Assembly: GCA_039989895.1 (NCBI GenBank) | Contig: JBDXGY010000006.1 | Location: 434,001 to 498,000, forward strand | DNA from: Hyphomicrobiales bacterium | GTDB lineage: Bacteria; Pseudomonadota; Alphaproteobacteria; Rhizobiales; JACESI01 | Length of the DNA stretch: 64,000 nucleotides | Direction of reading: 5' to 3' | Shown here: one piece after another, positions 55,512-63,072 of the stretch | Numbering within the stretch: the first letter of the stretch is position 1 | Layout of the letters: each line of letters begins with the position of its first letter | Program-made: the position numbers and the translations under genes | Notes under the pieces: model-generated | Seen by the model: only the letters and a program-made list of their open reading frames with translations | Databases searched by the model: none | Told to the model about the DNA's origin: nothing

Positions 55512-56642
55512 TCAGGACTGACCTTCGTTCGTTATTCGATTGGAAGTAATCTCAATTTTATCGCATTCTGGAAGTATTGTCACAGGATCGGTTTGGTCGG
55601 ACACGATAGTATTATTTACGATCGTAGCCTCTTTTGAGATTTTACCCTTGTAGCTTTCAATATGCACATCACCTCTCTTTAACTCGATTCTGCGCACATT
55701 TCGTTCAAGATGATTATCTGCGATCCTCACTTGTTCCGTGCCTGACGCTTGTATTCCTGCTTCGCCATTAGAACGGATGGTGTTGCGTTCTACATCTATT
55801 TTTTCGACGCCACGCAGATAAAGGCCACTTCCCTCATTTTCTTCGATAAGGTTTTCGACAATTTTGATTTTGCGAGAAATATTCTGCTTATTGTGTTGAA
55901 CGGTCATGCCCGTAACCTTGTTTGCACGGGTGATGTTGTCGGCAAACAAGCAATAGGAAGAGCCCGTGCATGCGTTAATACCGTGTCGACCATTGCCATA
56001 TGCTTGGTTGCGTTGAAAGGTCAGGCCAAATTGATTGTCTAACGTAAAGCCATCGAGAAGGTTTCCGTAGGACAGGCAATTTTCTATGGTTGTATTTATA
56101 CTAGGAGTCTTAGCGGCCGTTCCGTGGGGATCAAAACCATAGCCCATACAATTGCGAATGGTGACCCGTCTTACCGTTAAGTCGATAGACTCTGAATATA
56201 ACCCGTATTTTTTCTCTTCATCGTGGACATCTTGACGTTGGTTTTTTCTATTTCCATCAACGAATAGATCTTCGACTGTCACGTTCGAAAGCTTGTAGTC
56301 GCCTTTGACGGGCCGTGATTTTTTAATACGAATTATTCCGGCCCTACCGCGAAATGAAGCTGCATTATCAACAAGGACGACCCAGCTAACTGGTCGCCCG
56401 TTTGATACGATCCCCTTCAATCGGATATTATGTTCCAACACAATGGGGTTACTCACCGTGTGTACACCTGCTGCAAGAATGACCGTTCCTCCGCCCTTTG
56501 CAGAAAGGCGCGCGGCAATACGATTGATTTTATTTTCAGCTGATGGGTTGTTCGGATCTGGCAACACGGTCACAATTTTGCGGTCATAAACCGATATTTC
56601 TTTCGCCGCAGATCGACGGAAAATAGAAGGAAAACTGATCAT
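55512..56642 (-). CDS. Right-handed parallel beta-helix protein (pectate-lyase/C5-epimerase fold)
   Basis: A 376-residue protein built of repeated ~22-residue coils: GGTVILAAGVHTVSNPIVLE, LTVRRVTIRNCMGYGFDPHG, GFTLDNQFGLTFQRNQAYGNGRHGINAC, MTVQHNKQNISRKIKIVENLIEEN, VDVERNTIRSNGEAGIQ-like, RIADNHLERN. This is the fold of pectate lyases and mannuronan C5-epimerases (AlgG, AlgE). No signal peptide is obvious at the chosen start, which is odd for a polysaccharide enzyme. It shares a 4-bp ATGA overlap with the following glycosyltransferase. Catalysis, if any, is unknown. Confidence 0.8.
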   Translation of the reverse strand: MISFPSIFRRSAAKEISVYDRKIVTVLPDPNNPSAENKINRIAARLSAKGGGTVILAAGVHTVSNPIVLEHNIRLKGIVSNGRPVSWVVLVDNAASFRGRAGIIRIKKSRPVKGDYKLSNVTVEDLFVDGNRKNQRQDVHDEEKKYGLYSESIDLTVRRVTIRNCMGYGFDPHGTAAKTPSINTTIENCLSYGNLLDGFTLDNQFGLTFQRNQAYGNGRHGINACTGSSYCLFADNITRANKVTGMTVQHNKQNISRKIKIVENLIEENEGSGLYLRGVEKIDVERNTIRSNGEAGIQASGTEQVRIADNHLERNVRRIELKRGDVHIESYKGKISKEATIVNNTIVSDQTDPVTILPECDKIEITSNRITNEGQS

Positions 56643-57823
56643 TTTTTGGGAGCCCCCTTCGCCTCAGACCGCATGAAAGTCGTGTTCACATTCGACCTAG
56701 CAATTGTCGCAGTCGCATGAGGCGTCTTGTGCAAGGTGTGATAAAAAATCCGAGTGGCATTAGCGACCTCGGGCCAATCGAACGCCTTTGGGAGTGTAGC
56801 TCGCCCCTTCGCAGGCTTTTTCTGAAATTCACTTCGAACGTCTTCGAGTATTTTCGCTTCAAATTTACCTTCGTATGTATATACCCATTCTGGACCTACC
56901 ATTTCCGCAATTTCGGCCATGGTTCCCATATTGGGGCAAACCACGCGCCGACCACATGATAACGCCATCAAAAGTGCTGCTGAATTTAGAATTTCTTTAT
57001 AGGGCAATATAACAACGTCGCAGGCGCTTATATAAGTGAGAAGGTCTTCATCCGGCACAAGCCGGCGGTCGAGCAAGATGTTAGGGTGCTGGGTTACAAT
57101 TTGCGATAACTTGTCCCCAATGGCTCTATTTGGGTGATCGTCCCCAGCGATGATTAACCGAGAGCTGCCTGTTTCTGAGTGAATGAACTCCTGCGTTAAT
57201 TTTTCTATATTCTTGTATGCACGTAGCCTTCCAAAAAACAGATATACAAATTCGTTGTACGGAATTTTCAATCCATCCCGCGCTTGCTTGAATGTAGGGG
57301 AGCGATCAGCAAGTTGGTTGAAATTACCACGTGGAATTACCTGTGCTGGGATCCCTCGCAATTCTGGACGTTCTTGTAGGGCGGTCGCCTGTGATGTCTT
57401 ACTCAAGAAAATGAGACCATCCACAAGCGCTAGAAACTTCCACCAGAAGTACTTACTTATGATCGGATTACCCTTTTCATGGGGCTTAATGTTGTGCACG
57501 GTCCAAACTAATTTGGCTCCATTAGATTTGCACCTTTTCAATTGGTGCAAGAAATCTTTCATTCGTTTGATCTGTTTTCGTCTCAAACTGAAATGCTCTT
57601 TGATTGTTTTTGCTTTAAAACCAAGAATGAAGCTATCTGGCCAATGAACATGTACAATGTCGGATTGTGGAAGTTTTCCTCTAAGCTTGAAGGCCTCAAT
57701 CGAGCACCCCAGTAGGCTGAGGTGATTATACAAATAAGAGTTCAGTGGATTGCTGGACCCATTATTGATGGGCGGATAAATTAGAATTTTCAATTTTTGC
57801 TCCAGAAGTCTAATGACCCGCAT
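56639..57823 (-). CDS. Family 4-type glycosyltransferase (GT-B)
   Basis: A 394-residue GT-B transferase. LKILIYPPINNGSSNPLNS and SDIVHVHWPDSFILGF form the N-terminal Rossmann half; the C-terminal half has YLFFGRLRAYKNIEKL, RLIIAGDDHPNR and the donor site YISACDVVILPYKEILNSAAL (E-x7-E-like). The segment NAKLVWTVHNIKPHEKGNP-like (GAKLVWTVHNIKPHE) is typical of GT4. ATG 57823 is chosen; the frame extends to 57880. It starts the operon that continues into the beta-helix gene. It probably extends an exopolysaccharide. Confidence 0.85.
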   Translation of the reverse strand: MRVIRLLEQKLKILIYPPINNGSSNPLNSYLYNHLSLLGCSIEAFKLRGKLPQSDIVHVHWPDSFILGFKAKTIKEHFSLRRKQIKRMKDFLHQLKRCKSNGAKLVWTVHNIKPHEKGNPIISKYFWWKFLALVDGLIFLSKTSQATALQERPELRGIPAQVIPRGNFNQLADRSPTFKQARDGLKIPYNEFVYLFFGRLRAYKNIEKLTQEFIHSETGSSRLIIAGDDHPNRAIGDKLSQIVTQHPNILLDRRLVPDEDLLTYISACDVVILPYKEILNSAALLMALSCGRRVVCPNMGTMAEIAEMVGPEWVYTYEGKFEAKILEDVRSEFQKKPAKGRATLPKAFDWPEVANATRIFYHTLHKTPHATATIARSNVNTTFMRSEAKGAPKK

Positions 57824-57965
57824 CGGTGAATTTATCTGCTTTTCATTGCTGGTAATCCAGCTAAACACGCACCCTCTCAACCAACTAATACAGATGGGAC
57901 CTCATGGTGTCCTATTTTTCTTTCGTTATAATACCTAACGCGTCATTGATTAAAAAGACGTATGA

Positions 57966-58193
57966 TTTGGGGGAGACTGTGTTGGGGGTGATCTCCATAT
58001 CGTAAAGTTCGCAAATTTTCCCATCGATACGGAAGCACTGCTTGCAGCTATCATACAGAACAATGAACCTTGGTTCACAGGTCGATGGCCGTGCATTTTA
58101 CGGACACAGTGCGGACATGAAAAACAACACCTTTCCGGGCGCCATATCAAATCATTGATTTTATTAAAATTTGGTCGCGGGGGTAGGGCTTGA
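57966..58193 (+). pseudogene. Degraded coding-like open frame ending in a tRNA fragment
   Basis: A 75-codon open frame with no start codon (TGA immediately before it at 57963). It encodes protein-like sequence, e.g. GGDLHIVKFANFPIDTEALL and AAIIQNNEPWFTGRWPC, then CGHEKQHLSGRHIKSL, and terminates inside the tRNA-like sequence at 58172-58221. I recognise no family. A frame on the opposite strand (58150-57950) looks less protein-like. It may be the remnant of a gene of an element once inserted at the tRNA. The 348 bp 57824-58171 contain nothing else I can name. Confidence 0.3.
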
Positions 58194-58221
58194 ACCTACG
58201 ACGTTCAGGCTATGAACCTGA
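58172..58221 (-). pseudogene. 3' half of a CAT-anticodon tRNA (Met type), 5' half missing
   Basis: On the minus strand the 50 bases give an intact anticodon arm (TCAGG-TTCATAG-CCTGA, anticodon CAT), a 5-base variable loop, a T arm (GTAGG-TTCAAGC-CCTAC), the 3' acceptor strand CCCCGCG, discriminator A and CCA. No partner CGCGGGG or D arm lies upstream. Such 3' tRNA halves commonly mark attachment sites of integrated elements. The three-dimensional core therefore cannot form and it is not a functional tRNA. Confidence 0.85.
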
Positions 58222-58314
58222 TGCCAGTAATACAGTGAAGATGGGCAGAAGGATTACTTGAAAGCGATCATGCATCTTTAAGCAATTGAAAAACAACAGC
58301 AATAAAGAGATGAA

Positions 58315-58390
58315 TGGTGCCCCCACACGGACTCGAACCGCGGACCTATTGATTACAAATCAATTGCTCTACCAGCTGAGCTATAGGGGC
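58315..58390 (-). tRNA. tRNA-Thr (anticodon TGT)
   Basis: A complete 76-base tRNA on the minus strand including encoded CCA. Acceptor stem GCCCCTA/TGGGGGC (one G-T pair), D arm AGCTCAGCTGGTAGAGC, anticodon arm TTGAT-TTGTAAT-type loop with TGT, and T arm with GGTTCGAGTC. Discriminator A. It reads ACA codons for threonine. Confidence 0.95.
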
Positions 58391-58468
58391 ACTGAATGGT
58401 CAGATACTAGGGTTTGCTCGCTATTTCAAGAGAGAAAATTCAATAGTTTTGATTGTTTCCTAGTTTTA

Positions 58469-59422
58469 TTATTCGCCAGCTGTTGCAATTGCGGGAAGGG
58501 CGTCCAGCATACCGTCTGCACCGATGATATTATCAGAAGCAAGAGCCCGGCGCCGTTGTAGGTATATTGACCTCAACGTTACATATGGATCTGGAGACGA
58601 GATGATAACGTTATCAAGCAAATCCCCATTGCGGTGACGTTTGTCGATGGTTTCAACGCCATTAGAAATCAAGCCGCCATAATTAAAATCTGTTATAACG
58701 CCAATATAGGTTTGGGGCTTTAAGCCAATATCCACAATGCGGCCGAAAGCATCGCGTACTGTGCCGGGACCGAAGATAGGTGTGACAAGATAGCGGCCTT
58801 CACCCACGCCCCAGTCTGCCAGTGTCAAACCAAAATCTGTGGGGTTATACGAATGACCAAGCTCTCCAGCGATATCAAAAGCGCCGCCTATGCCCAATGT
58901 GGAATTAATAAAGAAGCGCTTTAAGGTTGTTCCGGCTTCTTTGCCATTGCCTTGCAACGTGTAGTTTATCAGGTCACCTGGAATTTCCAGATGACGTAAC
59001 CCGTTTTTGATGACGAGACGAAATAGTGGCGGTACGACGGTGCCATAAACTTTTGACAGGGGACGGATAATGACTTTATCAACGCCGAAGTTAAATCCAT
59101 GGACTTTCCGGTTGAAATTTTCATTAGGGTCTTTTGCTTCGACAACACTATCATTAAGGAGCGCATCCTCCTCAATCACTTGTTCTGCTTCAGGTGGACT
59201 TTTCACCGTTTGAGCAAAAACAGATTTTGATGATGGCAATGAATTCGTGTCGCGTGTTGGATTGACGCGAGGTATTTCAACCACTGAAATCTTAGATGAC
59301 GTATCTAATAAGAGCGCGCTGTTGTTTGCTGTAACCGAACATCCTGCAAGTGCACATGCGATGAGAACAGGGCCAATAATTTTTTTGCTTATTATGCAGG
59401 CACTTTTAGTAAAATTAGTCAT
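58469..59422 (-). CDS. mlaA: MlaA/VacJ family lipoprotein
   Basis: A 317-residue outer-membrane lipoprotein. Signal with lipobox ALAGC (Cys about residue 28) after IIGPVLIACALAG. The MlaA domain has DPNENFNRKVHGFNFGVDK, PLFRLVIKNGLRHLEIPGDLINY, NSTLGIGGAFDIA, DFGLTLADWGVGEGRYLVTPIFGPGTVRDA. MlaA removes misplaced phospholipids from the outer leaflet. ATG 59422 is used (GGGGTC upstream); the frame extends upstream without better support. It is divergent from hpnN and close to the MlaC-like hpnM, suggesting coupled lipid trafficking. Confidence 0.93.
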   Translation of the reverse strand: MTNFTKSACIISKKIIGPVLIACALAGCSVTANNSALLLDTSSKISVVEIPRVNPTRDTNSLPSSKSVFAQTVKSPPEAEQVIEEDALLNDSVVEAKDPNENFNRKVHGFNFGVDKVIIRPLSKVYGTVVPPLFRLVIKNGLRHLEIPGDLINYTLQGNGKEAGTTLKRFFINSTLGIGGAFDIAGELGHSYNPTDFGLTLADWGVGEGRYLVTPIFGPGTVRDAFGRIVDIGLKPQTYIGVITDFNYGGLISNGVETIDKRHRNGDLLDNVIISSPDPYVTLRSIYLQRRRALASDNIIGADGMLDALPAIATAGE

Positions 59423-59594
59423 ATGACCCCAACCGTAAATATCAGTAACCTGATTGAAGATTACCATAACAACGTTTAACAGCATTCTATTAATTTCCAA
59501 ACTAAGTTTAATCACAAATTTGTAAAAGCTGTGGTTTCTTTGCAACAATAAGAAATTGTTTGCGCTTATTTCGATTTTTACGTTACGTATTCAC

Positions 59595-62192
59595 ATGATA
59601 AAATTCTTAGACACCCTTGTCGCGGGGGTTATAGCGGCGATCATTAAAAGAACTGGCTTAGCGTTGAGTGGTTATGCCGTTATTTTTTTGCTAAGCATTT
59701 GTTCTGCAGTCAGTTTTTTGGGCGTAAATACTGATTCAAGTCAGATGCTTTCCTCCTCATTATCCTTTCAGAAAAACACGCAAGCACTCAATCGGGATTT
59801 CCCCAGCATTAAAAATACCATTGTTGTTGTTGTGCGAGCGGATATTGCTGAAACGGCGGATGCGACAACACGGATAATTTTTGATTCATTAAACAATAAC
59901 GACAAAGTGGTGGATGTTTTTGCACCGGCGATTGATTCTTTTTTTCAAGAAAACGGGCTTTTGTATCAAGGGCTCGAGGAACTTGAAAACAACCTCATAC
60001 AACTCAATAATTCAGCGTCCATGCTTGCGACTTTGAGGGAAGATCCTTCGCTGCCAAGTTTTTATCGCTCCCTTTATACAGCCGAAGAATTGGCGGAAAA
60101 AACCAATTTTGATTTATCATTCTTGGATAATTTTTATGCGAGCGCTACGGCGACGATAGAAGGTCGATTAGCTGGTCGTTTTAGCCCTCTATCTTGGGCA
60201 GCAACAACGGATAGTACCGCCAAGAGCCAATCTGGTGGCGAACAGGTCCAACGCTTGATTTATGTGCGTCCTGTTTTGGACTTTGAAGCGATACAACCGG
60301 CAAAAGCATCAATCAGCGCGGTGGCCGATGCGATTGCTAATTTGCCTGCTGACTTACAGCAAGTGAGCAGTGTCAGCGTGACCGGCGACCCAGTCTTGCG
60401 TTTTGAAGAACTTAAAAGCGTATCAACGGGCATTGGACTATCATTGGCGTTGTCATTTCTGCTGGTTGCGGTGTTACTTCTCATGGCTTTTCGTTCGCTG
60501 CCCCATGTTGTGCTGACCTTCATTGCGCTCATTACGGCACTCGTTATAACGACCGGATTTGCTGCACTTTTCTTTGGTGAACTTAATTTAGTTTCAATAG
60601 CATTCATTGTACTTCTTGTGGGGCTAGGTTTGGACTTCACCATTCATGCTCTGGCTCATTTGAAAGATGGGGATCATACCACTGCTGGTGAGGCCGCAAT
60701 TGCGATGGGGCAGGGCATCGGTGGGGCACTCGCGTTAAGTGCTTTGACTACGGCAATAGCTTTTTTGTCTTTTGTGCCGACTGAATTTGTTGGCATGGCT
60801 CAACTCGGTGTGCTTGGTGCCGTTGGTGTTTTGGTCGCATTTTGTGTCTCGGTTACGCTGGTTCCAGCATTGATCGTTCGCTTTAGATGGTTCGCTCCAA
60901 AATTTATCAACGATCAGACAGATCAAAAACCAACGCTTATTAACAATGCGATGCTGATATTGCGCAAACCTCTAACACTTATACTGATCGTTTTTGGGGG
61001 AGGAGCACTCTTTATTGCTGGTGACGTGCGCTTTGATGCTGACCCTATCGCGCTTCGTGATCCACAAAGCCCTTCAATGAAGGCTTTGGCCCTTTTACAG
61101 GAGCGGCCTGAAACAGTACCTTACCGCCTTAGTTTATTGAGAGCTGATGAAGAGACTGCCAATCAGGATGCGCAAGAGGTTGCCAAACTTGATACAGTGA
61201 AAAGCGCCCAAACCTTGAGCGATCTGGTGCCCGATAAGCAAGATGAAAAATTTGAATTGATTGATTTTGCTATTCCTACATTTGATACGATTGTCAGTGG
61301 GGATGGACTAGAGCATTCTAAGCTCTCTGAGGGCAAGACACCGCTTGAAGCACTGCGTGATCGTCTTGCGCCGCTTGAGCAAAGACCAATGGCTGTGCAA
61401 TTTGCCGCCAAACTGGACCAGCTCGCACGGGCGACGCCTGAGATGCAAAAAGCGGTTGAAGCTGATATTTTTAGGTATTTTCCTGCGATGATAAACACAA
61501 TTGAAGCGCAGCTGAGTGTGGATGTGGTCACCATTGACAAGTTACCTGCTTTTTTCAAAGAACGATTTCGCACAAAAGACGGCCGATGGCGCATTGATGT
61601 GGTTCCGCGCGAAGATTTGCGACAGCCTGAAGTTTTGGAACGTTTTGTCACAAGCGTTGAGAGGTTTGATGAAAATGCAGCAGGCGCCCCCCTTCAAATA
61701 TCAAAAGCAGGCAAGGTTGTATCAAAGGCAATGATCACTGCTTTGATTCTTGCAGCTTCCGGTATTATCCTAATAACGCTGATTGTATTGCGAAGCTTTA
61801 CGACAGTGTTGGCAATCTTTTTGCCGTTGATGGTGGCAGGACTTTTAACCGCTGCGGCCAGTGTTTGGTTGGGTATTCCGTTTAACTACGCAAATGTGAT
61901 TGTTTTGCCCTTACTTATCGGCTTGGGCGTGGATAGCGGTATTCATATAGCCATGCGCCGTGACCAGGTTGAGGAGAGTGCCGCTCTTTATGAAACCAGC
62001 ACACCGCGAGCTGTTTTATTCAGTGGATTGACCACGATTGCTGCGTTTGCAACCTTAAGTGTGTCTAAACACACAGGCACAGCGAGTATGGGACAGATGC
62101 TGGCCATAGCGATCTCTGTGACCCTAATTGCATCTATAGTGTTGACACCCATATTAATGGATTTTTTTGAAAAAGTTCTTCAACGGCGTTAA
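59595..62192 (+). CDS. hpnN: Hopanoid-associated RND (MMPL) transporter HpnN
   Basis: An 865-residue inner-membrane protein with the two-repeat RND topology: one helix at ~25-45, a periplasmic domain, a block of helices (~245-430, LSLALSFLLVAVLLLMAF, VLLVGLGLDFTIHALAHL, ALSALTTAIAFLSFVPTEFVG), a second periplasmic domain and a second block (MITALILAASGIILITLIVLRSF, LPLLIGLGVDSGIHIAM). The acidic residues in GLGLDFTIH and GLGVDSGIH are typical. HpnN moves hopanoids to the outer membrane in related bacteria. ATG 59595 gives the family N-terminus MIKFLDTLVAGVI; ribosome site is weak. Confidence 0.92.
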   Translation: MIKFLDTLVAGVIAAIIKRTGLALSGYAVIFLLSICSAVSFLGVNTDSSQMLSSSLSFQKNTQALNRDFPSIKNTIVVVVRADIAETADATTRIIFDSLNNNDKVVDVFAPAIDSFFQENGLLYQGLEELENNLIQLNNSASMLATLREDPSLPSFYRSLYTAEELAEKTNFDLSFLDNFYASATATIEGRLAGRFSPLSWAATTDSTAKSQSGGEQVQRLIYVRPVLDFEAIQPAKASISAVADAIANLPADLQQVSSVSVTGDPVLRFEELKSVSTGIGLSLALSFLLVAVLLLMAFRSLPHVVLTFIALITALVITTGFAALFFGELNLVSIAFIVLLVGLGLDFTIHALAHLKDGDHTTAGEAAIAMGQGIGGALALSALTTAIAFLSFVPTEFVGMAQLGVLGAVGVLVAFCVSVTLVPALIVRFRWFAPKFINDQTDQKPTLINNAMLILRKPLTLILIVFGGGALFIAGDVRFDADPIALRDPQSPSMKALALLQERPETVPYRLSLLRADEETANQDAQEVAKLDTVKSAQTLSDLVPDKQDEKFELIDFAIPTFDTIVSGDGLEHSKLSEGKTPLEALRDRLAPLEQRPMAVQFAAKLDQLARATPEMQKAVEADIFRYFPAMINTIEAQLSVDVVTIDKLPAFFKERFRTKDGRWRIDVVPREDLRQPEVLERFVTSVERFDENAAGAPLQISKAGKVVSKAMITALILAASGIILITLIVLRSFTTVLAIFLPLMVAGLLTAAASVWLGIPFNYANVIVLPLLIGLGVDSGIHIAMRRDQVEESAALYETSTPRAVLFSGLTTIAAFATLSVSKHTGTASMGQMLAIAISVTLIASIVLTPILMDFFEKVLQRR

Positions 62193-62313
62193 AAAGCCAC
62201 ATTTCACGTTGTAATCCTTAGTTTATTTGGGCATTTAGTTGGTAATAATAAATGCTGGCTTAAATAAGAGATAGCTAACAAGCTGCTTATGGCTTGGCGC
62301 GAAAGGAAAATTT

Positions 62314-62940
62314 ATGCGTTCTTCAACTGTTGTAATAACTCAAGCAGATCAACATAACTTCAAAAAAACGGTAGTATTGGCCTTTATTGCGCTGGTCTCA
62401 GTCGCATTGTTATTGGTGTTTACCCCCAACGCAAACGCACAAAGCGCAACGGAAAAGCAATCAATCCGTCAAGTTCAAGCTCTCTTAGGCTCTGCGAAAA
62501 AAGCTGGCGGGAGCCAAAGCGGATTGACGTCAGTTGTTAAACGTCACTTTGCAATTGGTACATGGACGAATGCATTGTTAGGAAAACAGAGATCCAAGTT
62601 TTCAGGTGGCCAATTATCAGAATTTAGAAGACTATTCCCAGCCTACATAGCGAAACAATACTCTAAACAATTCAGTGGCTCTGGCGGCGGTGGCGGTGAA
62701 GTTACTAGTGCCCGCACGGTGCGGGGTGATGTGCTCGTGACTACAAAAATTCCTGCAAAAAACCGTACTTTTACAGTTGTCTGGCGCATGCGGGTCATTG
62801 GTGGCAAACCAAGAGTTATTGATTACTCAACAGGCGGAATTTCCACCCTCGTTTTACGTCGTACGGAGTTTCAATCAAAAGTTAAACAATCAGGTGCACA
62901 AAGCTTGAATAGCTTTTTGAAGCGTTTCATCGGCTCTTAA
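62314..62940 (+). CDS. hpnM: HpnM, MlaC/Ttg2-family periplasmic lipid-binding protein
   Basis: A 208-residue exported protein with a signal sequence (FKKTVVLAFIALVSVALLLVF..., cleavage near ANAQS). The mature part is the MlaC/toluene-tolerance fold (VKRHFAIGTWTNALLGK, EFRRLFPAYIAKQYSKQF, VTTKIPAKNRTFTVVWRMRVIGGKPRVIDYS, with the C-terminal LNSFLKRFIGS). A Gly-rich stretch (GSGGGGGEV) interrupts it. Hopanoid clusters pair HpnM with HpnN, and position right after hpnN supports this name. AAAGGAAAA precedes ATG. Confidence 0.9.
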   Translation: MRSSTVVITQADQHNFKKTVVLAFIALVSVALLLVFTPNANAQSATEKQSIRQVQALLGSAKKAGGSQSGLTSVVKRHFAIGTWTNALLGKQRSKFSGGQLSEFRRLFPAYIAKQYSKQFSGSGGGGGEVTSARTVRGDVLVTTKIPAKNRTFTVVWRMRVIGGKPRVIDYSTGGISTLVLRRTEFQSKVKQSGAQSLNSFLKRFIGS

Positions 62941-63072
62941 AGTTTTACTATTAAGTAAAAGTAATCGCGCTGACCGCTGGACGGCGCGTGCTTTTGCGAG
63001 TAGACGTTTGACAAATTTAAGATAATCAATAAGGCAACTATTTCGCCTTGCATTCGACAAAAAGGAAAAGCC

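Noticed and set aside
57950-58150. Minus-strand 66-codon open frame near the tRNA fragment
   Set aside because: Composition is unlike a protein and the opposite frame looks more coding-like; treated as a shadow of the remnant.
58172-58221. A functional tRNA-Met
   Set aside because: No 5' acceptor strand or D arm can be found upstream.
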